This document shows, piece after piece, positions 19,368 to 27,234 of a stretch of DNA of 64,000 nucleotides. The notes beneath the pieces are model-generated. The model was not told where the DNA came from, did no database searches, and saw nothing but the letters and a program-made list of their open reading frames with translations. Source of the DNA: Terriglobales bacterium (lineage in GTDB: Bacteria; Acidobacteriota; Terriglobia; Bryobacterales; Bryobacteraceae); assembly GCA_027485675.1 (NCBI GenBank), contig JAIXQP010000049.1:62001-126000 (forward strand), written 5' to 3'. The translations under genes and the position numbers were made by a program. Position 1 is the stretch's first letter, and the number at the start of each line of letters is the position of its first letter.

Positions 19368-19781
19368 TTGCAAGACCACATCCGTGCGGTGGGTAAGATC
19401 TTTATTGCTTTTGGAGTCCTCGGCGCGGTAGCCTCGCTTGCCGTACTGGCGATCTTTGGCGGGCCTGCGGGCTTACTGGCCTTTGATTCCGAAGCTAAGC
19501 ACAACGACATCACCACCATCCCGGTGGAGCGCCTTCTGGCCGCGGTCTACATCGCCTTCAGCCTCTTCATGACCGTACCGCTTATCCTCGTGGGGCGAGC
19601 CATTCTGCACTGGCAGACGTGGGCGCATACAGCCGCCATTCTGACGGCCTCGGCCGCGATTCTCCTGTTTCCGCTCGGGAGCGCCGTGGGCGTCTATGGG
19701 GTCTGGGTCATGTTCCAGCCCGAGACCGAACCCCTGTTTCTTAACCCGCCGGAGACCAGAAAAAACGCGCCAGTAAGATAG
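19368..19781 (+). CDS. Small integral membrane protein, unknown function
   Basis: A 137-residue protein with four hydrophobic segments (about 9-33, 52-76, 80-100 and 102-117) and a polar tail rich in Pro/Glu. No family is recognised. It starts at a TTG with CGGAG about nine bases upstream, 19 bases after the GT-C gene, and a TACAAT lies at 19341-19346. It may therefore be co-transcribed with, or have its own promoter after, the GT-C gene. The last 41 bases overlap the convergent purine permease gene. Confidence 0.6.
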   Translation: MQDHIRAVGKIFIAFGVLGAVASLAVLAIFGGPAGLLAFDSEAKHNDITTIPVERLLAAVYIAFSLFMTVPLILVGRAILHWQTWAHTAAILTASAAILLFPLGSAVGVYGVWVMFQPETEPLFLNPPETRKNAPVR

Positions 19782-21039
19782 CAGTAAGTCCGTAGAGAAA
19801 CGGACTAATCTCCCGGGCGCGTCCCGCGGCCACCGTCAGCAACGTATGGGCGATCAGGCCAAAGGCAAGTCCCGTGGCGATGCTGAAAGTCAAAGGGATC
19901 GCCGCCAACGTAAGAAACGCCGGGATAGCGGCCGGGTAATCGCCCCAGTCGACCTCGCTCGCGTGCGTCATCATCAACGCGCCCACCAGGATTAACGCCG
20001 GCGCCGTGGCATACGCCGGCACCGCGCCGAGCCACGGCGCGACGAAAAACGAACCGAGAAACAGCAAGCCGGTAACGATGGCGGTGACTCCACTGCGGCC
20101 CCCCGCCGCCACGCCCGCGGCGCTCTCGATATAGCTGACCACGGTCGAAGTGCCCAGCAGCGCGCCGCCCATGGTGGCGATCGAGTCGGTCATCAGAATG
20201 CGGTCCACGCGCGGGATCCGCCCGGCGGCGTCCTGCAGCCCGGCGCGTTTCGAAACGGCCAGCAGGGTGCCCAGGTTGTCAAACAGATCCACGAAAAGGA
20301 AGGCAAAGATGATCTCGAACAGCCCCAAACGCAGGGCGCCGGCAATGTCGAGCTGGCCCGCGGTGGCCGTGATGGCGGTGAGCGAAGCGTCCGGCGCCGG
20401 ACGCCCACCCCACCCGGCGACGAACGCCGTAACCAACAGGCCGGCCAGCATGGCGCCCGGCACCCGGCGGACCAGCAGGATGGCCGTGAGGAGCAGACCC
20501 GCCAGCGCCGTCGCCGGGCCGGCCGTATTGAGTTTGCCGAGCGTGAGCGCGGTGGCCGGGTGCGCCACGACGATCCCGGCGTTCTTCAGGCCGATGAAGG
20601 CGATAAACAGGCCGATGCCGGCCGCCACCGCCGCATAGAGGGAAGGCGGCACCGCCTCAACGAGACGGCGCCGCAGGCCCGTCACCGTCAGCAGCAGGAA
20701 GGCTGCGCCCGAAAGGAACACCGCGCCCAGGGCCGTCTGCCAGGCGACGCCCATGCCCTGCACCACCGCATAGGTGAAGTAGGCGTTCAAGCCCATGCCG
20801 GGCGCCATGGCGAGCGGATAGCGGGCCACGGCGCCCATGAGAATACTGGCTAACCCGGCCGCCAGACACGTCGCGGCGGTCACCGCGGCGGCCGGCAGGC
20901 CGGCTTCGGCCAAAATCGAAGGGTTGACGAAGACGATGTAAGCCATCGTCAGGAAGGTGGTACAACCGGCGAGAAACTCGGTGCGCCAATTGGTTCCTAA
21001 CTCGGCAAAGGCAAAGTACTCCGCCAACCGTTGCTGCAT
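19741..21039 (-). CDS. NCS2 family (AzgA-like) adenine/guanine/hypoxanthine permease
   Basis: A 432-residue proton-coupled nucleobase importer of the inner membrane. It begins AEYFAFAELGTNWRTEFLAGCTTFLTMAYIVFVNPSIL, the AzgA/PbuG-type N-terminus. The APGMGLNAYF loop, an LFVDLFDNLGTL helix with the family's conserved aspartate-rich segment, and TSTVVSYIESAAGVAAGGRSG (TM10 region) follow. Length and segment order fit the AzgA branch (purines) better than the uracil/xanthine branch. The ATG directly follows the TAA of the upstream ricin/crystallin lectin gene with no spacer, so translation is likely coupled to that unrelated secreted protein. Purine preference is inferred from family only. Confidence 0.9.
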   Translation of the reverse strand: MQQRLAEYFAFAELGTNWRTEFLAGCTTFLTMAYIVFVNPSILAEAGLPAAAVTAATCLAAGLASILMGAVARYPLAMAPGMGLNAYFTYAVVQGMGVAWQTALGAVFLSGAAFLLLTVTGLRRRLVEAVPPSLYAAVAAGIGLFIAFIGLKNAGIVVAHPATALTLGKLNTAGPATALAGLLLTAILLVRRVPGAMLAGLLVTAFVAGWGGRPAPDASLTAITATAGQLDIAGALRLGLFEIIFAFLFVDLFDNLGTLLAVSKRAGLQDAAGRIPRVDRILMTDSIATMGGALLGTSTVVSYIESAAGVAAGGRSGVTAIVTGLLFLGSFFVAPWLGAVPAYATAPALILVGALMMTHASEVDWGDYPAAIPAFLTLAAIPLTFSIATGLAFGLIAHTLLTVAAGRAREISPFLYGLTAILLARFFWSPAG

Positions 21040-21978
21040 TTAGTCGACGCGCATCGAACTGATGCGGTTGTTCCAGTTGCCGCGGTTGAAGTTCCGCATG
21101 TTGGGGACGTCGCGCGTGATCGTGTCCGTGCGGCCGCGCAGGTTGGCCTGGTCGGCGATGGTGATCCGGCTCGCCCGCCCGAAGAAGCGAATGGAGCTGA
21201 AGCTGTTGTTCCAATCGTTGCTCATGCGCAGGCGCTGGTCGCCGGAGAAGACGCAGAACGCTTCGCCGTGAAAGTCCGGCTGCGTATAGAAGCAGGCGCC
21301 ATCGCCGTCGATTTTCCACATATCCGCGCTCTGATCATAGTACTTGGCGCGATTGCCCTGGCCGGCGCCCGCGCCGGGCTGGACGAAGGGCGGGTTGTCG
21401 TCATAGCGGTTGTTGCCCGGGTTGGGGTTCCGCTGCGGATCCTGCCGGTCGCGGCGCATCCGGTCGCGGCGATTGTTGACGCCCGGCCGGTTCTGATTGT
21501 CGAAGCCGGCCACGCGGCGCATGGTCCATTGCTGGTTGATCTCGCCGCTCTTGTTGTAGGTGTTGATCTTGATGCCGTTATCCTTGCGGCCGTAGGGGAT
21601 GTCGAGAGCTTTGTCCGAGGCGTTCACGATGATCACCGCGCCGTTATTGACCGACTCGAAGCGCCATCGCTGCATGTCGGAGTTGTTGAACGGTTCGCCG
21701 GCGACCGGCTCGGAGTTGTTCGGCCGGGTCTGCGTAAGGGCATACCCGTTCATGCCATTGCGGATATAAACGAAACCGCCGCCGGCGTCCTGAATGTCCC
21801 AGGTCTGGTTGTCCGTGTTCCGGTTCTCGAACTGGATCACGGTCCGCTGGTCATTCCGGTCGAGGTCGAGAACCTTCTGGGACAGGTTGCTCATAATCTC
21901 GTAACGGCCGGGGCCTTGGTATCCGTTCTGGGCAAGCGCCGCCAGGGGCAGCAGCAGAGCAATGAGGGTTTTCTTCAT
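21040..21978 (-). CDS. Secreted ricin-type lectin with C-terminal beta/gamma-crystallin-like domain
   Basis: A 312-residue protein with a signal peptide (MKKTLIALLLPLAALAQ). Residues about 22-160 are a ricin B-type beta-trefoil, recognised by its QxW-like turns: NTDNQTWDIQ, NNSDMQRWRFE and GEINQQWTMRR. A linker of about 55 residues rich in N, R, P and G follows. The domain at about 220-312 resembles a beta/gamma-crystallin or peptidase-inhibitor-I36 fold (ACFYTQPDFHGEAFCVFSGD... FSSIRFFG...). Carbohydrate binding outside the cell is the expected role. GGAGAAAG precedes the ATG. The TAA abuts the permease ATG. The two domains are confidently separate; the ligand is not known. Confidence 0.75.
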   Translation of the reverse strand: MKKTLIALLLPLAALAQNGYQGPGRYEIMSNLSQKVLDLDRNDQRTVIQFENRNTDNQTWDIQDAGGGFVYIRNGMNGYALTQTRPNNSEPVAGEPFNNSDMQRWRFESVNNGAVIIVNASDKALDIPYGRKDNGIKINTYNKSGEINQQWTMRRVAGFDNQNRPGVNNRRDRMRRDRQDPQRNPNPGNNRYDDNPPFVQPGAGAGQGNRAKYYDQSADMWKIDGDGACFYTQPDFHGEAFCVFSGDQRLRMSNDWNNSFSSIRFFGRASRITIADQANLRGRTDTITRDVPNMRNFNRGNWNNRISSMRVD

Positions 21979-22011
21979 GGAATGACTTTCTCCAGCGGTC
22001 AGATGCAGGAA

Positions 22012-24054
22012 CTAGAAGCCGAGTTCCTTGAGAACCGCATTTGCCCGATAAACTTTCCGCAACGACTCGATGATCCCTTGGCTGGCGACATGCACAGAGC
22101 GCTCGCGGCTGTCCCGGTAAAGGTACTGATTCGGGAGGCCTTCGATGTTGCCGTCAAACAGAATGCCCACGATTTCACCCTTCGTATTCACCGTGGGGCT
22201 GCCGGAGTTGCCGCCGTGCGTGTCCGCCGTGGATACGAAATTGTAAGGCGTCTTCAGCTTCAACGCCGGTTTGGCTTTGACCCAGGAAGGGGGCAGGGCG
22301 AACGGTTCCACGCCGGTCGCCCGCTTGTAGAGGCCGGTGAAGTCGGTGGCCCAGGGGACGGCCTGGCCGGCCGCATTGGTATAGCCCTTCACCGGGGCGA
22401 ACGTAAGCCGGAGCGTGAACGTGGCGTCCGGGTACTCCTTATCGCCGTAAATCGCGAAGCGGGCCTGGGCAATGCGGGAGGCGCTTGAAACCGTGACGGC
22501 CTCGACGCGATCTTCAAACCGCTTGCGCAGCTCGCGCGCCTTGGGGTCGATCGCCTTGGCGACCTTCATCATCGGGTCGTCAAAGGCGGCCGGCGACTTG
22601 CGGACGGCGACGTCGGCGAGCTTCGAGTTGGCCACGTAGTACTCAGCCGCGGCGGCCGGGGTGCGTCCGGCGAGAATCTCGACCAGGAACGGCTCGGTGG
22701 GTCCGAACGTCGCGACGAGGTTTTCGAAGTAGTTCGTCAAGGCCAGCTTTTCGAGCGAAGGATAGATCGGCGCGGTGGAATAGAGCGCCTGCTCCTGCGC
22801 CGAGAGATTGGCATCGTTCCACTCGCGGAGGCGTTCACCGTTGGGTTTGGCCTTTTCCGCCTGGTAGCGCAACAGGCTCTTGGCGATGCCAAAAAGCTCG
22901 GAACCGGTGGCCGGGGCGCGTTCGGTGTAGGTGAACTCCTTGTAGAACGCCTTGTACTCGGCATAGGCGGCGGCGATCTCGTCCCAGGTCTTGCCGAAGC
23001 GGGCTTGTTTGGCGGGGTCGTCGGCGATGGCTTTGCGCAGACGCGTCTCCTGCTCCTGCTTCACGCGCATCAGCTCGGGCTCTTTCAGGCCCGCGAGGAA
23101 GCCGGTGCGGGCCTTCACGCCGTTCTGCAGCCCGGCCAGCAGATCGCGGGCGATACGCTTGTTCTCGGCGTCCAGTTCACCAAAGGCGAGCAGCTTCTTG
23201 ATCAGGCGGCCGTTCGATTCGAGCGAGATCGGCATGACGACGTCGCGTTGAAACTCGAGCTCGGCCAGGGTGGCCAGCCGCTCGGTGCGGCCGGGATGGC
23301 CGGAGACGAAGACCAGTTCGTTGTTCCGGGCGCCGGACTTCGACCAAGGCAGGAAGTTCTTCACCTGCGCCGGCTTGCCGTTTTCGTAGGCGCGGAAGAG
23401 CGTGAAATCGAGGCAGTAGCGGGGGTAGGTGAAGTTGTCCGGGTCGCCGCCAAACGCCGCAATGCCCTCTTCCGGGGCGAAGACCAGCCGGACGTCGGTG
23501 TATTTCTTGTAGTGATAGAGGTCGTACTGGCCGCCGGAATAGAGCGTCACCACGTCGCAGCGATTGCCGCCCGCGCTGCACTCTTTTTCGAGGGCCGAGG
23601 CGTTGGCCCGGCGGATGCGGGCGGCTTCGGCCGGGGCGGTCGCCTCCGTCGTGCCGGCCTTGATCTTGTCCGTCACGGTTTCGATCTTCAGCAGGACGTT
23701 GACTTCGAGGCTGGGGCAGGGCTTCTCGTCGGCCGGGGAGTTGGCCGCGAAGCCATTCTTCATATAGTCGTTCTCTTTCGAAGAGACCTGATAGATACAG
23801 TCCGCGCCGACGTGATGATTGGTGAACAGCAGGCCGTTCGGCGAAACGAACGAGCCCGAGCCGCCGTTGTTAAACCGCACCGAAGCCAGTTGGAGCGTGC
23901 TCAGAAACTGGTCGGTAACCGTGAATCCGTACCGCTTTTTCACCTCTTCGCGGGGGAACTTATTGAAGAGCCACATGCCTTCCTCAGCGGCGCCCGGTAG
24001 GGCCGCGAGGAGCAGAACGAGCAGGGGAAGCGGGAGTCGGCGCATAAATTCCAT
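22012..24054 (-). CDS. S46 family dipeptidyl-peptidase (DPP7-like)
   Basis: A 680-residue exported serine exopeptidase that removes dipeptides from peptide N-termini in the periplasm. The signal peptide ends around GAAEE. The chymotrypsin-like double barrel keeps its triad: the TNHH histidine (H80/H81), D204 in FGGDPDNFTYP and S617 in GGNSGSP. The family's large helical insert lies between. Eighteen residues after the serine is G635 (FDGN), the same spacing as the position that is Gly in DPP7 and Arg in DPP11. This predicts hydrophobic/aliphatic P1 preference rather than Asp/Glu. Length is normal for S46. The ATG at 24054 could instead be the one three codons in. Amino-acid scavenging is the likely role. 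Confidence 0.93.
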   Translation of the reverse strand: MEFMRRLPLPLLVLLLAALPGAAEEGMWLFNKFPREEVKKRYGFTVTDQFLSTLQLASVRFNNGGSGSFVSPNGLLFTNHHVGADCIYQVSSKENDYMKNGFAANSPADEKPCPSLEVNVLLKIETVTDKIKAGTTEATAPAEAARIRRANASALEKECSAGGNRCDVVTLYSGGQYDLYHYKKYTDVRLVFAPEEGIAAFGGDPDNFTYPRYCLDFTLFRAYENGKPAQVKNFLPWSKSGARNNELVFVSGHPGRTERLATLAELEFQRDVVMPISLESNGRLIKKLLAFGELDAENKRIARDLLAGLQNGVKARTGFLAGLKEPELMRVKQEQETRLRKAIADDPAKQARFGKTWDEIAAAYAEYKAFYKEFTYTERAPATGSELFGIAKSLLRYQAEKAKPNGERLREWNDANLSAQEQALYSTAPIYPSLEKLALTNYFENLVATFGPTEPFLVEILAGRTPAAAAEYYVANSKLADVAVRKSPAAFDDPMMKVAKAIDPKARELRKRFEDRVEAVTVSSASRIAQARFAIYGDKEYPDATFTLRLTFAPVKGYTNAAGQAVPWATDFTGLYKRATGVEPFALPPSWVKAKPALKLKTPYNFVSTADTHGGNSGSPTVNTKGEIVGILFDGNIEGLPNQYLYRDSRERSVHVASQGIIESLRKVYRANAVLKELGF

Positions 24055-24179
24055 TCTTGCATACGTGGATTTCAGAAATTGTAAAGCATTGAAGAATAGA
24101 GGGTTAGATTGGATTTTGCGGGTTTCCGAGTGTACAGGTAGTGTCTGAGTGTGAGATACTCAAGGTTCGGCTGACGGCA

Positions 24180-25538
24180 ATGAATCCAGTGGACGAGGCG
24201 ATCGCCCGTTATCACAGCATCCTCGATACGGAACCTTTCCGCGATTTGAACTGGGTCGAGCGTTTCCATGGAACGCTGCGGACGCGGAAACTGGAACTGG
24301 GCAACCGCCCGGTGTCCCCGTTCCTCCGCCCCCACCTGGTTACTCGGGAGCAGTACGACGGGTTAGTGACGGGCGGCCAACTGCTGGCTTCCGCGGTGGA
24401 TCAACTGCGGAAGATGGCGATGGACAATCCCACGCTGATGGCGCGCATGGACCTGCTGCCCGCCGAGCGCATGTTAGCCTCCGTGAACCCCGGCTATAAA
24501 CATTTCGCCGTCACCGGTCTACTCGATACCGCCCTTGAAAACGGACACATGCGGTTCTCGGACTATAGCGCCGAGACCCCCGTGGGTGTTCTCTACGCCG
24601 AGGTGCTGGCCGAGGAGTTGTACGAGACCGGACCGATGAAAGAGTTCCGGAAGGTGACGAAGGTGGCCAAGCTGGGCGGCGTAAAGTATCTCCAGTCGGC
24701 CCTGTTGAAGGCGTATAAAGAGTTTGGCGGCAAAAACGCCCCGCAGGTGGCCATTCTCGAAATGCGCCACCCGTTTGAGACGCTTGAATCCCGCGAGTAT
24801 CATCTCCTCGCGGAGAATTTCTCCGCTCATGGCCTGCCGACCATCCTCGCTTCGCCCGAGCAGTTGGAATACAAAAACGGCGTCCTGCGGAAGGGCGATT
24901 TCGTCATCGACATTGTCTACCGCCGGATGAAGACCCGCGAGTTTGTCGTGCACTTCGACCCGAACAACCACCCGCTGGTGCGCGCCTATCGCGACGGTAA
25001 GGTTTGTATTGTGAACAGCTTCCGCTCCGATCTGGCGCAGAAGAAGGCCGCTTTCGACCTGCTGACCGACGAGGCCGTACTCGCGCATTTCCCGGCGGCG
25101 GACCGCACGGCGATCCGGAAGCTGATTCCCACCACGCGCGTCGTCAGCGAGCGGATGGTGGCTTGGGACGGCGCCGAAGAGGTGGACCTGGTGCCGTTTA
25201 TCGGGGCGAACCGCGAGCGTCTGGTGCTGCGCCCCAACGACGATACCGAGGAGCGGCAGACCTACGTCGGCGCGGAGATGGACCAAGCAGGTTGGGAGCG
25301 GGCGGTGCGGACGGCCCTGCGGAGCGCCTATGTGGTCCAGGAAAACGTGAAGGCGCCGACGGCGAAGTTCCCCGTGTACAACTACGGCTCGCTCGATTTC
25401 AAGGACATGCGCGTCGAAGTGCATCCGCACGTGTACCTCGGGAAAGTGCAAGGCGCATCGAGTTGGTTGACGCCCGCCGCGGGAACCTTCTCCACCGTAA
25501 CCGGCATTACCCCGACTTACTTACTCGAGACGAAGTAA
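24180..25538 (+). CDS. Circularly permuted ATP-grasp-like protein
   Basis: A 452-residue cytoplasmic protein of unknown substrate. The C-terminal half has the look of the circularly permuted ATP-grasp families: DFVIDIVYRRM, HPLVRAYRDGKVCIVNSF, then a segment like the DKAVYAY helix (AQKKAAFDLLTDEAVLAHF) and an RLVLRPNDD. The N-terminal half (about 1-200) is less recognisable. ATP-dependent carboxylate-amine ligation is the superfamily expectation. The start is put at ATG 24180; a GTG at 24141 lies upstream in frame but sits in the probable promoter (GATACT at 24153-24158). Its last 32 bases overlap the convergent DinB gene. Confidence is fair for the fold and low for function. Confidence 0.6.
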   Translation: MNPVDEAIARYHSILDTEPFRDLNWVERFHGTLRTRKLELGNRPVSPFLRPHLVTREQYDGLVTGGQLLASAVDQLRKMAMDNPTLMARMDLLPAERMLASVNPGYKHFAVTGLLDTALENGHMRFSDYSAETPVGVLYAEVLAEELYETGPMKEFRKVTKVAKLGGVKYLQSALLKAYKEFGGKNAPQVAILEMRHPFETLESREYHLLAENFSAHGLPTILASPEQLEYKNGVLRKGDFVIDIVYRRMKTREFVVHFDPNNHPLVRAYRDGKVCIVNSFRSDLAQKKAAFDLLTDEAVLAHFPAADRTAIRKLIPTTRVVSERMVAWDGAEEVDLVPFIGANRERLVLRPNDDTEERQTYVGAEMDQAGWERAVRTALRSAYVVQENVKAPTAKFPVYNYGSLDFKDMRVEVHPHVYLGKVQGASSWLTPAAGTFSTVTGITPTYLLETK

Positions 25539-26034
25539 GCCGCTCGATCTGCGCCGCGTGGCGTTCGCCGTGGCGAAGGATCAGCAGGCAGGCATCCCCG
25601 AAGTTCGGCCGGAGAAACCAGGCGTAGGGCGAGGTGAGCTTCAGCCGGCGCCAGTTCAGGTCTTCCGCCTGGCGGATGAGTTGGCGGAGTTCGGCGTGGG
25701 TGGCGAGCACGGCATCGAGGACGCCGGGCCGGGCCACGGGACCGGGGCGGGCGGCGGCGGGCGTCGAAAGCTTCGCCGGTTTGGTCAGCGCCGTCGTGAG
25801 ATAGCCGCCGAGCAGGGTCGGCCGCCAGGCGCCATCGGCAACCGGTTCCCCGCGGCCCGCCAAAGGACGGAGCCGGGCGAGATAGGCGCTGTTGAGCATC
25901 GCCACGTGTTCAAGAATCTGCGCGGCGGACCAGCCGCCGGCGGGCGCGGCGGACAGATCAGCAAGGCGGAGCCGGGCGTCGAGCGCCTCTAGGCCGCGGA
26001 GGAGTTGGGTCTGGAGTTCGGCTTGGGTGTTCAT
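25507..26034 (-). CDS. DinB-like putative metalloenzyme
   Basis: A 175-residue four-helix protein of the DinB/YfiT superfamily. The metal site expected for the fold is visible as H in AAQILEHVAML (helix 2) and H in ILRHGERHAAQIERL (last helix). The typical 'GGWSAAQILEH' opening of thiol-dependent DinB proteins is present. Substrate is unknown; family members include bacillithiol or mycothiol transferases. The ATG at 26032-26034 overlaps the TGA of the tetR gene in an ATGA, so the regulator and this enzyme form an operon. An in-frame TTG five codons upstream is unlikely. The 3' end overlaps the ATP-grasp gene by 32 bases. Confidence 0.8.
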   Translation of the reverse strand: MNTQAELQTQLLRGLEALDARLRLADLSAAPAGGWSAAQILEHVAMLNSAYLARLRPLAGRGEPVADGAWRPTLLGGYLTTALTKPAKLSTPAAARPGPVARPGVLDAVLATHAELRQLIRQAEDLNWRRLKLTSPYAWFLRPNFGDACLLILRHGERHAAQIERLTSSRVSKSG

Positions 26035-26579
26035 CGGGGAGCGGTCCAACGGGCGACGATGGCTTCCACCACGTCGTCCAGGGGGAGATCGGGTTGATAC
26101 AGGGCGAAGTGTTCACAAACGCCGTCGATCTGCGTGAAGAGGGCGTAGGCCTCGGCCTCCGACAGGCTGCTTTCGAGCGCGCCGCGAATGGACCGGGTCC
26201 AGGTGGCGAGCAGCGGGCCGAGCGCGGCCAGGGCGGCGGGTTGGGAACGAACCGAGTAGAACAGCCGCCAGAAGGGAAGGTGCTGCCGGACGAGCGCGGC
26301 GGCGCCGCGGATCAGCGTGGGCAGGTGCAGATCGGGACCGGCCTCGGCGAACGAGGTCTGGACATCCGCCAGGCTACGCTCGAAGAGGGCCAGCAGCAGG
26401 GCGTCTTTGCTCGGGAAATGGGAGTAGAGGAGGCCGGTGGCCAGGCCGGCTTCGGCGGCGATGGCCTTTACGGAGGTGTTGGCGAAGCCATCGCGGGCGA
26501 AGAGGAGCAGGGCGGCGTCGAGGAGGCGGGTGCGGGTGGCGGCGCGGAGAAGTTGATTCTGGGCGGGGCTGCGGGGCAC
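26031..26579 (-). CDS. TetR family transcriptional regulator
   Basis: A 182-residue repressor-type regulator. The N-terminal helix-turn-helix is textbook: TRTRLLDAALLLFARDGF, then TSVKAIAAEAGLATGLLYSHFPSKDALLLALF. The C-terminal ligand-binding helices are family-generic. GTG start at 26577-26579 with AGGAA just upstream. A palindrome (26592-26607) sits 13 bases before the start and is a likely self-operator. The gene is translationally coupled (ATGA) to the DinB-like enzyme, which is therefore the best candidate for co-regulation. The inducer is unknown. Confidence 0.9.
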   Translation of the reverse strand: MPRSPAQNQLLRAATRTRLLDAALLLFARDGFANTSVKAIAAEAGLATGLLYSHFPSKDALLLALFERSLADVQTSFAEAGPDLHLPTLIRGAAALVRQHLPFWRLFYSVRSQPAALAALGPLLATWTRSIRGALESSLSEAEAYALFTQIDGVCEHFALYQPDLPLDDVVEAIVARWTAPR

Positions 26580-26591
26580 TTCCTAATTGTA

Positions 26592-26607
26592 GAATGAACG
26601 ATCATTC
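26592..26607. promoter_or_regulatory. Palindromic TetR-type operator
   Basis: GAATGA-ACGA-TCATTC is an inverted repeat with six-base perfect arms. It resembles TetR/AcrR-type operators of the TGAACG...TCA kind. It lies 13 bases upstream of the tetR GTG and covers the stop codon of the upstream gene (TAA at 26602-26604). Confidence 0.6.
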
Positions 26608-27183
26608 AATAGTAAGAAGCCAAGCCGCCCAGTTGGCCTCCACCTCTTCGGGCGAAGGGTACATCTCCGGCGATTGGCGGTGGTACGCGGCGGCGGAGGG
26701 GCGGTAGGCGGGTTCGACCTCGGCGCGAAAAATCCGGGAGAGTTCGGCGCGGGGGAGGGCGAGTTCGGCCAGTTCCGAGGGCGGCGGGCAGACCCGGTCG
26801 CGGTAGAGTTTGCTGAGGAGATCCCAGAGCGCAACGCGGGGTTGGCGGTCGGCTTCCGGCAGGCGGCGGAGATGGTGGGCGAGGCCGAGGGTGGCCTGGA
26901 ACTCCAGGAGGGTTGCGGTGGCGCGCAGCTTATGGGGTTTCGGTGGGCGCCGGGTAATGGTGTCGATCAACCAGGTTTCGTTGAACCCGGCCCATTCTCC
27001 GGCGATGTCGAAGAGATTGAATTCGACGGCCGGAGCGAGTTCGTTCTGGAAGATGGCGGCGAGTTCGTCGTCGGAGTAGGGGGATGCGGCGAGGGTGCGG
27101 GCGATGTAGGGGAACGAGAGGCGGGTGTCGGTATCGAGGAAGAGGTCGGAGAGGGCGATCCAGACGGGATGACGGGGGTTCAT
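26602..27183 (-). CDS. Conserved hypothetical protein (DUF7079-like)
   Basis: A 193-residue soluble, mainly helical protein. The opening HPVWIALSDLFLDTD and the segment LAAIFQNELAPAVEFNLFDIAGEWAGF recall the DUF7079 family of unknown function. That assignment is from memory of the motif and is tentative. Nothing indicates catalysis or secretion. It lies upstream of tetR, and its stop codon falls within the putative TetR operator, so read-through transcription into tetR would cross the operator. It could be part of the same regulon. Confidence 0.6.
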   Translation of the reverse strand: MNPRHPVWIALSDLFLDTDTRLSFPYIARTLAASPYSDDELAAIFQNELAPAVEFNLFDIAGEWAGFNETWLIDTITRRPPKPHKLRATATLLEFQATLGLAHHLRRLPEADRQPRVALWDLLSKLYRDRVCPPPSELAELALPRAELSRIFRAEVEPAYRPSAAAYHRQSPEMYPSPEEVEANWAAWLLTIE

Positions 27184-27190
27184 AGAGAGG

Positions 27191-27232
27191 GCAGGTACGC
27201 TGGGGAAGCAGCGTGCCTGCCCAAGGTTGGGC
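27191..27232 (-). terminator. Two tandem hairpins after the second Oar-like receptor gene
   Basis: GCAGGTACGC (27191-27200) pairs with GCGTGCCTGC (27211-27220) with one mismatch and a ten-base loop. An adjacent GCCCAA-GG-TTGGGC palindrome occupies 27219-27232. They fill the gap between the receptor stop (27235) and the DUF7079-like start. No T-tract follows, so this is only a candidate terminator or 3'-end structure. Confidence 0.4.
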
Positions 27233-27234
27233 GC

